The translations under genes and the position numbers were made by a program. Source: Ancistrus triradiatus (lineage: Eukaryota; Chordata; Actinopteri; Siluriformes; Loricariidae). From it: a DNA stretch of 64,000 bases. Of this stretch, positions 33,451-45,130 are shown piece after piece; positions within the stretch are counted from its first letter, which is position 1, and each line of letters starts with the position of its first letter. The notes under the pieces are model-generated. The model did not search any database. It was not told the origin of the DNA and was given only the letters and a program-made list of their open reading frames with translations. The stretch covers positions 45,001 to 109,000 of the forward strand of contig JAJAGP010000771.1 in assembly GCA_025084515.1 (NCBI GenBank). The letters run 5' to 3'.

Positions 33451-33829
33451 AATTTGTTTTCTATGTTCAGAATAGTACAGAGCATTAAGGTGGGAATGAT
33501 GAAGTCCAAGTCGAGCTAGCTTAGCTTTAACACCGACTCACATACCACATTTCCTTTGTTATCTGCACTAATTCCAATGTTGTATGGCCATTGTCATTTA
33601 CTGTGGGAAATCAATCCTTCCAGGCCTGACTGGAGAATGTTATATGTTGCAATTGTCTGGAATTAGGGTTGGTGTCACACTATGCCCTGATAGCTTTGAC
33701 TGATTTCCAGAAGTGTCTTGTGATCAAAAGCAATTAAAATTACACGTACAACTAGAAAACAGAACATGACAAAAGTAGAAAATACAATATATAGCATCGT
33801 CTCTGCACCACCATCCTGGATCACTGTCA

Positions 33830-34450
33830 TGAAGCCATTGGTGTATTCTTCCTTGCAGAACTGTTCAGTCAAATTCTGTGACGAATGCAATGGACCGCTC
33901 TCTTCAAATCCATCCACAGATCCACCTATATCAGATTTAGGTCTGGGTTCCCATTTGGACACTCAAGGATATTCAGTTTCCTATCATTCATAGACTATTT
34001 TTTGTGGGCAGTGTGTTTAGGGTTGTTGTTGTGTTGAAAGATTAACCAGCACAACAACATTGGCCACTTGCTAACTTTCCTGATCAATATCCAGTTGGCT
34101 CTGTCATCCTGTTTTGATGGACGGCCTGATCTACCAAGGTGTCAGTGGTGCCCTACACTTTTCACTTCATAATAGTCCTCTGAATACTCCAAGGGAATGT
34201 TACAGCCTCTAAAATCTTTATGTATCATTGTTTATGTAATGTTTTTTTTTTCCTGGAGCCCTTTTAAAAACACCTCTCCTACTATGGTGAATTCTTTGTG
34301 TTACCACACACTACTAGTAGTGGACTCTTCAAGGAACTGCTGTTTTTTTCTGAAGTAATAAAAACCACTACAATTGATGTCAGACAGGGTCAAATTAGCC
34401 TGGTGTGTTATCTGGAAGGTGATTGATTATACCTGAGAAAGTAGTTACTC
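33830..34450 (-). pseudogene. F12 Tc1-like transposon remnant
   Basis: Reverse-strand Tc1 layout is visible: AGATTTAGGTCTGGGTTCCC (the LNPIE-type block in complement), GTTTAGGGTTGTTGTTGTG (the DNDPKH block in complement), then a GGCCTGATCTACCAAGGTG block matching the linker after the DNA-binding domain, and CTCTAAAATCTTTATGTATC. The central catalytic part is deleted and the frames are shattered. The adjacent reading frame 33675-33962 is not supported as a gene. Confidence 0.55.
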
Positions 34451-34812
34451 TAAAGCCAGGTATTTTACCAATTAAATTTAATAACTGATTAGACATTTTT
34501 CAGTGTAATATTAACTTAACAATAGTTGTACGCAGTAGTTGATAAAATGCATAATAATAATTAAATATATTGACTTCTCTGAAAAGGCATAATTTTGCCT
34601 TGTTTTAATACACTTGAATAAATTAATTATCTAGAAAATACAGAATTGGGGAGAAAGAGCAGCTCAGCAAAGATCTCTGTCACTATTAGAATATTAAACA
34701 ATCATATTCATTGATCTGTCTTAGCACAACATGCCCTTTTAGTTGGAGAGATGGTCTATCATTAAACTAATAGCTCAGTGTAAATAACCTTAACTTATAC
34801 AAGCAAGCCACC

Positions 34813-34975
34813 AAGTTTACATTACATTTGTGGCAGTCAAAACAGTATACACTTAAGATGAGAAGTTAAGGGCTAAGGACCTAGTTTAAGAGCCCAATAG
34901 TGGCAACTTGAGCTGGGATTTAAACTTACAGCCTTCTGAATGGAACACAGAGTCACCTCTATTCAAGCTCCCATT
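34813..34975 (-). repeat. Degenerate tRNA-SINE
   Basis: TTTACATTACATTTG, GTTAAGGGCTAAGGACC, CCCAATAGTGGCAACTTG and TGGGATTTAAACTTACAGCC follow, with many changes, the order of the SINE at 12992 on the minus strand. The A box is only partly readable. Confidence 0.6.
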
Positions 34976-35669
34976 TTGACAAACATAGACTTCACTAGAA
35001 GGGTAATTTGCCCTTAAATGTACAGTATAAAATAAATAGAGTCCACTTGACAGGGCAACCCCTCCCACTATCTTTTACGCAAACCTGCAGGCCTGGCCGT
35101 GGCTAAAAATACCTGACATTTAGCCTGGCACGGAGGAGACAGGAGACAGAAATCTATCTCTCTCCCTCCTTCCATCCATGGCCATTTATTTCTGACTGGG
35201 TCTGTGCTGGGATGTTAATTGCAGCCCCCCCTAAGGTCACAGAGATCAGTAAAAACAAAGAGTATGACAGAGACAGAGATCAAGTGAGAGGAAAGGAGTG
35301 ATTCATTTATAAGTATTGAATCACAATAGTGGGCTCATATCTGGAGGGTGGTTAATATAAGTCGAGAATGGTTCAGTGCCACACAGACTTAAGTGATGTG
35401 AATAAACAAGGTGGGGCATGAATGAGTGGGAAAAAACATAATGAAAACCATTATAGAGAAATTTGGAGATATACTGAGGTTACAACTGACTTTGCTCTTT
35501 AAGTTTCACAAATGTTCACAGGTGATAAATTAGTAGAGGATGTGAGACAGTCTGTTATTTGGAGTCAAATGAAAAAGTTCGGGAACCGTTGATGAAATTT
35601 GTGAAATAACACAACAGTTACAGAAGATTACACATCCAACTTTTGAAATATTCCAAGGATATTCAGGGA

Positions 35670-36155
35670 AGTTACACATATCCAATCCTGCAAAAACACA
35701 TTTCAGGGAGGTAACACCACCATATAAGCTCATCAGACAAACAATTACTCACCTGTGACTGAAACATACCTAAAAATGTGTAATACCTCCACGAGCATGA
35801 ATACAAGTTGCGATTCAACTTGGCATGGACTGGAATGAAGTTTCCGGATGTAGGCAACATCAATGTTCAGTCACTCTTGAATCAAAGAATTGTGCAATTC
35901 AGTCAGGAACTCCCACAGATTTTCAAGGGGATTCACATCTGGGGACTTTACAGGCCAGGTCAGATGTGTGGCTGCTCCTAAATGTTCATCATTCCAATCA
36001 GTCACATTTGCAGCCTTGTGAACAGCAGATTTATGATCTTGGAATAGAGGGATAGGAATGTTATGTTTCTCAGTAAGATAATGAGTAAAAGGCCAAACCT
36101 GTTTCTCATGCAGCTCAATGTAGGTAGGCACCCATTTCTGTTTTGGGATTTGGGA
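35670..36155 (-). pseudogene. F11 Tc1/mariner-like transposase C-terminal fragment
   Basis: The minus-strand frame from 36254 to 35871 contains VPTYIELHEKQVWPFTHYLT and PIPLFQDHKSAVHKAANVTD (second Asp). THLTWPVKSPDVNPLENLWE follows with the Glu and correct DD34E-like spacing. The N-terminal part of that frame is antisense SINE DNA, not transposase. The true C-terminal tail is decayed beyond 35871. TIRs are not identified. The SINE at 36156 interrupts it upstream. Confidence 0.65.
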
Positions 36156-36310
36156 CTGTGGTAGTCTAGCGGTTAAGGTACTAGTTTGTGTACCTGAAGA
36201 TCCAGGGTTTCTACACCCCACCCCGTGCCAAGCTGTCACTGTTGGGCCCCACAATAGTTTGGATTGTAAGAGTAAATTACTTGTAAGTCACTCAGAATAA
36301 GGACAAAATT
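36156..36310 (+). repeat. Diverged tRNA-SINE
   Basis: GACTGTGGTAGTCTAGCGG (A box) is followed by a mutated B box (CCAGGGTTTCTACACC), GTCACTGTTGGGCCCC, and a decayed tail CTTGTAAGTCACTCAGAATA. It inserted in or next to F11. Confidence 0.75.
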
Positions 36311-36962
36311 TAAATTTATATATTTGCATAATTAAGACACCCCCTGAACATGACAGAATCGGCTCCATCTTGAACCATACCTCACACGCAGTCCTCATTG
36401 AAGGCTTCCTGAGGTTTTTGAAGAACATGTGTCTTTTAGCCGACTGTCACCGGTGTGCCACTCTGCTCCATATGTTCATGGTTCATGCAGATTCCTGCGG
36501 AGTGGTCTTTCAGAAATTGGTTGTGAATGACATGCGTTGACTTCTAGAAACAATTCTTGCCTGGAAGTGGAGAGGTTTTTATTCAAAAACTGTGAAACAC
36601 CTGGCAGTCCCTGTCCATCAGTTTCATCTTTCAGCCACAATTCTGAGAAGTTTCTGTAGACTGAGATTTTTGCACCTGCTGGTAGACCCGTATGATCATG
36701 GCTTTGATACTTTTACATATGTAGCTTCTTCCTTCACACTGTTGCCTTTGGCACACCCAAATGCAATCACTCCTCTTTGCCAATCATTAACATCTGTTTT
36801 ATGACCCATTTGTCACACATGGCATGAGACAATCACTGCACTGCACCAACTCTTCTCAATCTATGAATCCAGTCTCCCACACCGCAGATATTTATTGCCA
36901 CCATCTGCAGGAGCCTGAGTTTGCTACCACCCTAAACATGCAAGGTGATTAATTTCTGTATA

Positions 36963-36965
<3 letters not shown>
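36311..36965. other. Unassigned, possibly further Tc1 relic
   Basis: There is no intact frame. Some phrases (GGAGTGGTCTTTCAGAAATT, CACCTGCTGGTAGACCCG) have the look of decayed transposon DNA, but I cannot place them in a family. Confidence 0.3.

Positions 36966-37007
<42 letters not shown>
36966..37007. repeat. (TA)n then (CA)n microsatellite
   Basis: About 18 TA units followed by ACACACA, abutting the left tip of F2e. The base pair before the tip is CA rather than TA, so the left target duplication is hidden or slipped. Confidence 0.93.
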
Positions 37008-37009
<2 letters not shown>

Positions 37010-38623
37010 GTGGTAGTTGAAAGTTTGTGAACCCTTTAGAATGTTCTGTATTTCTGCATACATATGACGTAAAACATCATCAGTTTTTTAGTTTTTTACA
37101 CAAGTCCTAAAAGTAGATAAAGAGATCCCAGTTAAAAGAATGAGACAAAAATATTATACATGGTCATTTATTTATTGAGGAAAATTATCCAATATTACAT
37201 ATTAGTGAGGGGCAAAAGTATGTGAACCTTTGTTTTCAGTATCTGGTGTGACCCCCTGTGCAGCAATAACTGCAACTAAACGTTTCCTGTAACTGTTGAT
37301 CAGTCCTGCACACCGGCTTGGAGGAATTTTAGCCCATTCCTCCATACAGAACAGCTTCAACTCTGGGATGTTGGTGGGTTTCCTCACATTAACTGCTCGC
37401 TTCAGGTCCTTCCACAACATTTTGATTGGATTAAGGTCAGGACTTTGACTTGGCCATTTCAAAACATTAACTTTATTCTTCTTTAACCATTCTTTGGTAG
37501 AATGATTTGTGTGCTTAGGGTCGTTGTCTTGCTGCATGACCCACCTTCTCTTGAGATATAGTTCATGGACAGATGTCCTGAGATTTTCCTTTAGAATTCT
37601 CTGATATAATTCAAAATTCATTGTTCTGTCAATGATGGCTGTCCTGGCCCAGATGCAGCAAAACAGGCCCAAATCATGATACTACCACCAACATGTTTTA
37701 CAGATGGGATAAGGTTCTTATGCTGGAATGCAGTGTTTTCCTTTCTCCAAACATAACACTTTTCTTTTAAACCAGAAAGTTATATTTTGGTCTCATCTGC
37801 CCACAAAACATTCTTCCAATAGCCTTCTGGCTTGTCCATGTGATCTTTAGCAAACTGCAGACGAGCAGCAATGTTCTTTTTGGAGAGGAGTGGCTTTCTT
37901 CTTGCAGCCCTGCCATGCATACCATTGTTGTTCAGTGTTCTTCAGTGATGGTGGACTCATGAACATTAACATTAGCCAAGAGAGAGGTCTTCAGTTGCTT
38001 AGAAGTTACCCTGGGGTCCTATCTTGGTGACCTCCCCAACTATTACACATCTTGCTCTTTTAGTGATCTTTGTTGGTCGAACACTCCTGGGGAGGGTAAC
38101 AATGGTCTTGAATTTCCTCCATTTGTACACAATCTGTGTGACTGTGGCTTAGTGTAGTCCAAACTCTTTAGAGATGTCTTTTTAACCTTTTCCAGCCCAG
38201 TGAGCATCAACAAGTCTTTTTCTGAGGTTTTCAGAAATCTTCTTTGTTCATGCCATGATACACTTCCACAAGTATGTGTTGTGAAGAGCAGACTTTGATA
38301 GATCCCTGTTCTTTAAATAAAACAGGGTGCCCACTCACACCTGATTGTCATCCCATTGATTGCAAACACCTGACTCTAATTTCACCTTCAAATTAAGTGC
38401 TAATCCTAGAGGTTCACATACTTTTGACACGGAATAATATGTAAAATTGGATCATTTTATTCAATAAATAAATGACCAAGTATAATATTTTTGTGTCATT
38501 TGTTTAACTGGGTTATCTTTATCTACTTTTAGGACTTGTGTGAAAATCCGATGATGTTTTAGGTCATATTGTTGCAGAAATATAGAAAATTCTAAAGGGT
38601 TCACAAACTTTCAAGCACCACTG
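37008..38623 (-). mobile_element. F2e Tc1 transposon, full length
   Basis: The left tip CAGTGGTAGTTGAAAGTTTG and right tip TTTCAAGCACCACTG (ending 38623, followed by TA) enclose a 1,616-bp element. The inverted repeats and inner GTATGTGAACC repeats match F2d. The transposase is on the minus strand with one long open C-terminal block. Confidence 0.92.
37236..38256 (-). pseudogene. F2e Tc1-type transposase pseudogene with Glu-to-Lys change
   Basis: The start is the ATG at 38256. The N-terminal DNA-binding part is broken by several small indels. The 37202-37672 frame (156 codons) is open and contains WVMQQDNDPKHTNHSTKEWL (second Asp) and WPSQSPDLNPIKMLWKDL, where the catalytic Glu of NPIE is Lys. 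A one-base loss shifts the last residues past the normal stop at 37236. The first-Asp block near 37790 carries other changes. It could have bound DNA once, but catalysis is excluded by the Lys. Confidence 0.87.
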
Positions 38624-38625
38624 TA

Positions 38626-38765
38626 TATGGTACCTTGGTTCTCGTCATTAATTTGTTCTAGAAGGGTTGTCAAGAACCGAAAATGCAGAGTACTAACCAA
38701 TTTTGTTTCCCATAAGGAGTAATGTAAATTGAATGAATCCGTTGTGGAAAAGTCATTGTTCGAGT
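38626..38765 (+). repeat. Short repeat with GGTACCTTGGTTCTCG end, copy 1
   Basis: GGTACCTTGGTTCTCGTC, GTTCTAGAAGGGTTGTC, CCCATAAGGAGTAATGTAAA and TGAATCCGTTG correspond in order to the complement of 47683-47810. This is a non-coding family of about 130 bp, probably a MITE. It directly adjoins F2e. Confidence 0.65.
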
Positions 38766-39460
38766 CAGATCTTAGGTTTGAGTTCTTGTATCCTCTATAT
38801 CCAGAAGTCACACATGGAACCCAACTCAGACTCACAATCCAGCTGGCAAACCTCACCTTGCCAGAGATGGCATGTAAAATAGAGAGGCTCAGCATTCGGA
38901 ACCAATGCTCTGCCAACAAACTTACCATGGTTCATAGCCTGCCTCTGGCAAGGTGAGGTTTGTCTGTTGGTCATTTTGCATGTTGCTTTTCTTTGCTTAA
39001 TTGACTTGCTGTTATATGGACATTTTGGACACTGGACCAATTGTCTGTTATCCGTTTGAATCAAACAGTACTGAACGATTGGGTTAGCTGTTTACCACAT
39101 TTTTAAATATTCACTGTGAATGCTAAAGTTTTTGCTAATGTTTTTTTTGATAATGGTTTTTGTTTACAATGTTGACTACAGAAAGCGTATGGCTGTTATT
39201 TACAAAGCAGGACTTTTTTTTTTTCTACACCATATGACAGAGTGTAAAGCTCTTAGGAAATCACAATTTGCAGCAGCCTGACATCCTGCTCTTAATGGAG
39301 CTCTTAACAACCTCCATCCTGCTTATTCTACCTTTAATCACAGTGTGCTGAGCCAGATATCACTGGAGCTCTGGAGAATCTCATCTCAAACAGGACGATA
39401 TTCCAGCGGATGCTTCCCATCCTGCACTGGGGCTAAGACTGGAGGCATAAATACACTCAC

Positions 39461-39597
39461 CTGACACTGACAAACACTTGAGTGGTCTCTGTAGTTATCA
39501 CTGCTGGCCACTTGCCAAGATAGCAGGACAAATTTTTGCCGGTTTGCAGCCACTGAGACAGAACGGTTCTCTCCCTCAGTCATGGCTCTCACCTTGG
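39461..39597 (-). other. Weak candidate host exon
   Basis: On the minus strand an acceptor-like CCCCTGGCTCACAG precedes 137 open bases. These end at a consensus donor CAG|GTGAGT (39461/39460). The encoded peptide includes AMTEGENRSVSVAANR and DNYRDHSSVCQCQ, which I do not recognise. No repeat family explains the block. A chance match is quite possible: one good donor and one fair acceptor are weak evidence. Confidence 0.2.
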
Positions 39598-40068
39598 CTG
39601 TGAGCCAGGGGAAAGATAGCTCCCAAGACTGACTAAGTGGCATAAACCAGAAGTGGCAGATCAGTGATTCACTCAGAATTGCATTGATTAAAACACTTTT
39701 CATGTTTCTCTGTGTAGATTTTTGTTTTTTTTAGTATTTGAGATGCACAGTATTTTCTTCTGACTTGAGAAGTAGAAAACAAATTGGGAGGGTAGAAATG
39801 GAAGTAAACAGTTTTTCATTAAAAATTGTATGTTACAAATATATGGTGCTTATTTACAGTCATTGACAAAAAATAAAGCACACATATAGAAATGTCAGAT
39901 TGCTGCAAAATTTAGCGTGTAGTTATGTAAATGATTACATGTGGTCTGTTTAGACACTGGGTCTTGCCACAGGATGGTGTAAAAGTGCTTCCCCTTCTAC
40001 TCTATAAAAAGGCTCTCAGATTCTACTTTTGGGTAGTGTAACTCTTAATGAGAGCTGACTGCTACATA

Positions 40069-41645
40069 CAGTGGTGCTTGAATTTTTTTTATTTCTGCAT
40101 AAATATGACCCAAAAAAACATCAGATTTTCACACAACTCCTAAAAGTAGATACAGAAAACCAAGTTCAACAAATGAGACAAAAATATTATACTTGGTCAT
40201 TTATTTATTGAGGAACATTATCCAAAATTACATATTAGTGAGTGGCAAAAGTATGTGAACCTTTGCTTGCAGTATCTGATGTGACCCTCCCGTGCAGCAA
40301 TAACTGCAGCTAAACGTTTCCTGTAACTGTTGATCAGTCCTGCACATTGGCTTGGAGGAATTTTATCCCATTCCTCCTTACAGAACAGCTTCAACTCTGG
40401 GATGTTGGTGGGCTTCCTCACATTAACTGCTCGCTTCAGGTCCTTCCACAACATTTTGATTGGATTAAGGTCAGGACTTTGACTTGGCCATTCCAAAACA
40501 TTAACTTTATTCTTCTTTAACCATTCTTTGGTAGAACGGCTTGTGTGCTTAGAGTCGTTGTCTTGCTGCATGACCCACCTTCTCTTGAGATTCAGTTCAT
40601 TTTCCTTTAGAATTGTCTTATATAATTCAGAATTCATTGTTCCATCAATGATGACAGGCCATCCTGGCCCAGATGCAGCAAAACAGGCCCAAACCATGAT
40701 ACTACCACCACCATGTTTCACAGATGGGATAAGGTTCTTATGTTGGAATGCAGTATTTTCCTTTCTCCAAACACAACTCTTTTCTTTTAAACCAAAAAGT
40801 TCTATTTTGGTCTCATCCGTCCACAAAACATTCTTCCAATAGCCTTCTGGCTTGTCCACGTGATCTTTAGCGAAATGTAGACGAGCAGCAATGTTCTTTT
40901 TGGAGAGCAGTGGCTTTCTGCGCAAGACTGCCATGCATACCATTATGGTTCAGTGTTCTTCTGATGGTGGACTCATGAACATTAACATTAGTCAATGTGA
41001 GAGAGGTCTTCAGTTGCTTAGAAGTTACCATGGGGTCCACTGTGACCTCATCAACTATTACACACCTTGCTCTTGGAGTGATCTTTGTTGGTCGACCTTT
41101 TCTGGGGAGGGTAACAATGGTCTTGAATTTCCTCCATTTGTACACAATCTGTCTGACTGTGGATTGGTGGAGTCCAAACTCTTTAGATATGGTTTTGTAA
41201 CCTTTTCCTGCCTGGTGAGCATCAACAACTCTTTTTTTCCAGAAATCTCCTTTTTTTGTGCCATGATGCACTACCACAAACATGTATTGTGAAGAGCAGA
41301 CTTTGATAGATCCCTGTTCTTTAAATAAAACAGAGTGCCCACTCACACCTGATTGTCATCCCATTGATTGACACCACTAATTCTTATTGAATACTCTAAT
41401 TTCACCTTCAAATTAAGTGCTAAAATCCTAAAGGCTCATATACTTTTGCCACTCACTAATATGTAATATTGGATCATTTTCCTCAATAAATAAATGACCA
41501 AGTATAATAGTTTTGTTTCATTTGTTTAACTGGGTTCTCTTTATCTACTTTTAGTACTTGTGTGAAAATCAAATGACGTTTTAGGTCATCTTTTTGCAGA
41601 AATGCAAACAATTCTAAAGGGTTCACAAACTTTCAAGCACCACTG
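40069..41645 (-). mobile_element. F2f Tc1 transposon, full length
   Basis: TA (40067-40068) and TA (41646-41647) flank the tips CAGTGGTGCTTGAA and TTTCAAGCACCACTG. The left inverted repeat has lost about 20 bases just inside the tip (GCTTGAATTTTTTTTATTTC). The length is 1,577 bp. Of all Tc1 copies here this one keeps the longest transposase frames (241 and 159 codons), so it is probably among the younger insertions. Confidence 0.92.
40218..41264 (-). pseudogene. F2f Tc1-type transposase pseudogene, least broken copy
   Basis: The start is the ATG at 41264 (MAQKKEISGKK). A small deletion shifts to the frame carrying KRVVDAHQAGKGYKTISKEF and HQSTVRQIVYKWRKFKTIV with ITPRARCVIVDEVTVDP. A second shift near 40930 leads to the 241-codon frame LLSKKNIAARLHFAKDHVDK, LWTDETKIELFG (first Asp), WVMQQDNDSKHTS (second Asp) and SPDLNPIKMLWKDL (Lys instead of Glu). 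An in-frame deletion removes about six residues before ELNLKRRW. The normal stop TGA has become TGC, so the frame runs on to 40218. Confidence 0.88.
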
Positions 41646-41649
41646 TATA

Positions 41650-42245
41650 CCTCTATGACACATTTTTCCCACAGATGTTGCAGCTGGCCCTGTAGATCTT
41701 GCACAGGTTTCTCATTCACAGCACCACTGTAAACAAAGGTGATGTTGGCTAGCTGGCAATGGCAGGACATACAATGGGTACCATGACAACAAGTTTCCTT
41801 CTTCTAGCTTGGAAATGATTTGGGCAGTGAGTGTGTCTGGATGTGGGAGCTGCTTGTCGGTGGATCAAATGATCCTCTGTACTGTTTGCCGTGTGTGCAT
41901 GCCCTAATGGAACCACTGCTCCCAAGACCTCCTAACAGCTAGGTCAGAATGGCCTAGATGGTGGCAATTCATCAATATGATCATCCTGCTTCTCTCAGTC
42001 CAATGGTGCACCCCCTCTCAAAGTCCGTCAACTGGACAAAATGTCTTTGAGTGCATCATAGATGCATGTCAAGCAGCCAACAATCCCTCACCAAGATGTA
42101 CACTACCCAAAAGTATCCTTGGTGCGCCTTATTATAGGGCAATGGGAGAAGCATTTTTATGCCCTCTTGCGGTAAGATCCAGTGTCTAATCAGACCACAC
42201 CTGTAATCAATTACATACCTGCCTGAGACATAACGGCATGCCCAA
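41650..42245 (-). pseudogene. F8b Tc1-like element fragment, 5' region
   Basis: CAGATGTTGCAGCTGGCCC near 41675 is the complement of the F8c coding segment GGCCCAGCTGCAACATCTG at 47590. It is followed, after a jump, by DNA I recall as the 5' leader of the same kind of element (CTTCTCTCAGTCCAATG, TGCATGTCAAGCAGCCAAC, GGTGCGCCTTATTATAGGGC). No long frame survives. It adjoins the right tip of F2f directly. Confidence 0.5.
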
Positions 42246-42295
42246 CATTTCTATCTGGGGAATTATTTTATTTGTCAATGAGTTTACATGCGCTC

Positions 42296-42800
42296 ATTGA
42301 GCACTTTCATAGAAACACCTCTACATTTACTCATTCATGCAATTTTCTAATCAGTCAATCATGTGAATGCAGTGGAATGCATACAGTCATGCAGATACAG
42401 TCAAGACTTCAACATCAACAATCATAATGGGGAAAAAATGTGATTTCGGTTATTTCACCATGGCATGATTGTTGGTGTCAGACAGGCTGACATTTAAGGC
42501 ATTTAAAAACGAGCATTTTTAAACGTACAACAGTCTCTGGAGTTGACTGAGAATGGTGCAGTAATGAATAAATACAGTGAGTGGCAGTTCTACAGACGCC
42601 TCGTTGATTAGAGAAGTCAATGGAGAATGTCAGGAATGAGCATACAGAAAGGCTACAGTAACATAAATCACCACTTTGTACCATTGTGGTGAGCAAACAT
42701 ATCAGAATGCACAACACATCAAACCTTTAGGCAGACAGGCTACGATAGCAGAACACCATGTCAGGTTCCACTTCTGTCAGCCTAGGACAGAAAGCTGAGA
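42296..42800 (+). pseudogene. F10b Tc1-like element fragment
   Basis: The 5' leader (CATTCATGCAATTTTCTAAT, AATCATAATGGGGAAAAAAT) is followed by the N-terminal coding region: a GGCATGATTGTTGGTGTCAG block, a decayed helix-turn-helix, AGTGAGTGGCAGTTCTACAG and GAAAGGCTACAGTAACATAA. It then continues to GGTTCCACTTCTGTCAGCC. It ends before the catalytic region. The orientation is opposite to F10a at 30612. Multiple stops are present. Confidence 0.6.
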
Positions 42801-44147
42801 CTGCAAAGCAAATGATTGGCAAAAAGGAGTGATTGCATTTTTGCTTGCCAAAAGCATTGTAATTAGTGGTCTCCAATTTTGGCTCCACATTTTTCATTTT
42901 TTGATGTGATGACATTTGATGTATCACTGCAATGTGCATTGTGCAGTTATCAAGGCTGAATTGCCTAGTACTCAGTGTCGGCACTGTTCTAATCTATAAT
43001 TCTAATATATTGTATATAACTCCACATTTGAGTGTTGTGATTTTGCTCCTACTAGCTCAATATCATGATCCTGGAAATACTGCCCTAACCAATTATCCAT
43101 CTCATGTCTGTCTAAACTTTACTTACTGTAGATACCAAGTGATACACTGGTAGGAGATGGTGTTGGTGGGGTCCTAAAAGATAGCACATCTCTCACATAT
43201 GAAAGACACTCAAAGTTCCTCTGTTTTGACTCTGTTTTGGAAAGTATCTAGATAGTTATTAATGCAGTTTGTCTGCCCTTATGGCCTAAACATGCTCCAG
43301 AAAAAGAGGCAAAACACTCTCTACCTTTTCTTTCAGCACCTCATGAAAATAAGTGGCAGTGGAAAAAACACAAATCTGGTCACTGACAACCTGTCTGTCT
43401 GTGATTGTGTGTCCTTGAAGTATATACAGTACTGTGCTTTTCAGGAGCAGGGGCACAGACATCTTTTTTTAAAGCTTTATCTACCTTGCCAATCTATGGC
43501 CAGACAATATAGTTAAAGCCTGATATCTGCCTCATTTTGGGAGAAAAAAGAAAGTTTTGATAGTGGAAATTTAGATAGTGGCAGCCATACTGTATAGAAA
43601 CGTTACTACTTCGGTCCTGTATTTTCAAACGTCATCTACTTTCAATGAGGTCAGTGTATCATATGGGGCAGAAGCCTTTGTAATTGTTTCTCCTGCCTTC
43701 CTGTTATCTTTGAATTGAGCAGGGCCTATTCTTTCAAATATGAGCAAGGTCTCAATCAGGCCTGCACGTTGTGGTGTAAGTTTTTAATTTATTTATTTAT
43801 TTTTAAAGTTGATTGATACTTGAATTTGGTATAACCAGATGTTTAACCCTTTGATTTGTAAGACACTATTTGAAGATTTAGAAAACAATATGTGAACGAT
43901 GTAAAGAGATAATCAGAGATTGTGTGAGAGATTTCAAACGTGATTACTGAGATTGACTGTGATTGTTATTCTTTAAATATTCTTAATTACGCTTAAGCAG
44001 TGTTGCTGTCGTTACTCAAAAAGTTATACATTACTGTTTACTCATAACTTAACTAAAATTGAAACGAGATTACTCTATTTCTTCCTGGAAATGTTCATCT
44101 CAATACTCTTACTTTACTTTTAAGTTACATTTGAAAACCCATGTGTG
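42801..44147. other. No gene recognised
   Basis: AT-rich DNA with no recognisable repeat boundaries. Confidence 0.4.
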
Positions 44148-44223
44148 CAGTGGTGCTTGAAAGTTTGTGAACCCTTTAGAAACTTCTGTATGTCTGCATA
44201 AATATGACCTAAAACACCATCAG
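44148..44223. mobile_element. F2h, solo F2 tip
   Basis: CAGTGGTGCTTGAAAGTTTG to AAACACCATCAG is the outermost 75 bp of an F2 element. It is cut at the start of the CpG-rich repeat at 44224. No other part of this F2 copy is found beyond that repeat. Confidence 0.85.
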
Positions 44224-44870
44224 TGTCACGGGCTCGCTACGCCCTTCCTCGCCACTAGGAGCGATCCGGACCACGTCATTTGCGGTGCTCCGCTGGACAG
44301 CGGGGCACCTGAAGGAGAAGCTAGGGCCCTAGTACGGCCCTAGTACAACTGTGACTGACTGTATTTAAGCAAGGGCCCTAGCTCTCGGACAATGCGGGGA
44401 ATTATGCTATGTTTATGCTTACTTATGTACTTGATATGCACGTGTGGTTTGGCGGTACCTCTGCTATCGGACTGTTGTCTGCCCTGCTGGATTGGGGGGG
44501 GGGGGGGATTTACAGGTTCACATACAGGGATTTAGGACCCAAATGCAGGTAGCTCCAGATGGAAGTGGTGAACCAAAACATAAATAGTAAAAGAAACAGA
44601 AAGTTTACCAAAAGAAAACTAAAACTAAAACAATAAAGAAAACGCACATCATAAGCGTACAGTACCCCTATTCACTAATATGCCTACGACGTGCCTCCAC
44701 TGCGCCAACGCATGCACAAGGTGATGGAAGCCCGAGCGGAGTGTCCGCAAATGTGTGCCACGAGAACTCCTAAAAAACACCTGCAGGAGCGTGGCACAGA
44801 CACGGAGCTAATGGGTACGGCGAGCTCAGGTACGGAGCTAGGCGGCGCTAGCTGCTCAGATACTTAGTAC
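44224..44870. repeat. CpG-rich repeat E1, possible LTR-type or non-autonomous element
   Basis: It begins TGTCACGGGCTCGC and is much richer in GC and CpG than its surroundings. It contains an 11-bp tandem (GGCCCTAGTAC twice at about 44326-44346), a run of 14 G at 44494-44507, and then AGGGATTTAGGACCCAAATG with an A-rich stretch and CGCACATC. The block near 44526-44553 aligns with 62976-63005 in repeat E2. No coding frame is seen. The element class is unknown; the TGT start suggests an LTR but no CA-ended partner is found. Confidence 0.45.
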
Positions 44871-44989
44871 TTAGTCTTCTCCTATAACAACAATACTGGA
44901 GAATACAGCACAGGAAACCTAAGACCTCTTTAAAACTTCTTTATGTATTTCTCCAGATCTCCTAGGTCCTCTTTTGTGCACTCTCCTCT

Positions 44990-45130
44990 TTAGCTCACCT
45001 CAAGGTTACTACTGTATGGGACTGAGATGGTCATGGCAGAAACTGGATTGTGTGTTCAGTAAACCACTTTTGTATTGATCTAAAAAATATGTTTTGGATC
45101 ATTGTTCTGTTGTAAGGTCCAAATAATAAA
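44990..45130 (-). other. Possible Tc1 relic
   Basis: Only TGTTTTGGATCATTGTTCTG is suggestive: in complement it resembles the QQDNDP-type block of Tc1 transposases. Flanking sequence is not recognised. Confidence 0.25.

Noticed and set aside
33675..33962. A 95-codon minus-strand frame with a hydrophobic, membrane-like stretch
   Set aside because: It overlaps the F12 Tc1 relic at one end, has no splice signals or recognisable family, and AT-rich DNA often yields hydrophobic frames by chance.
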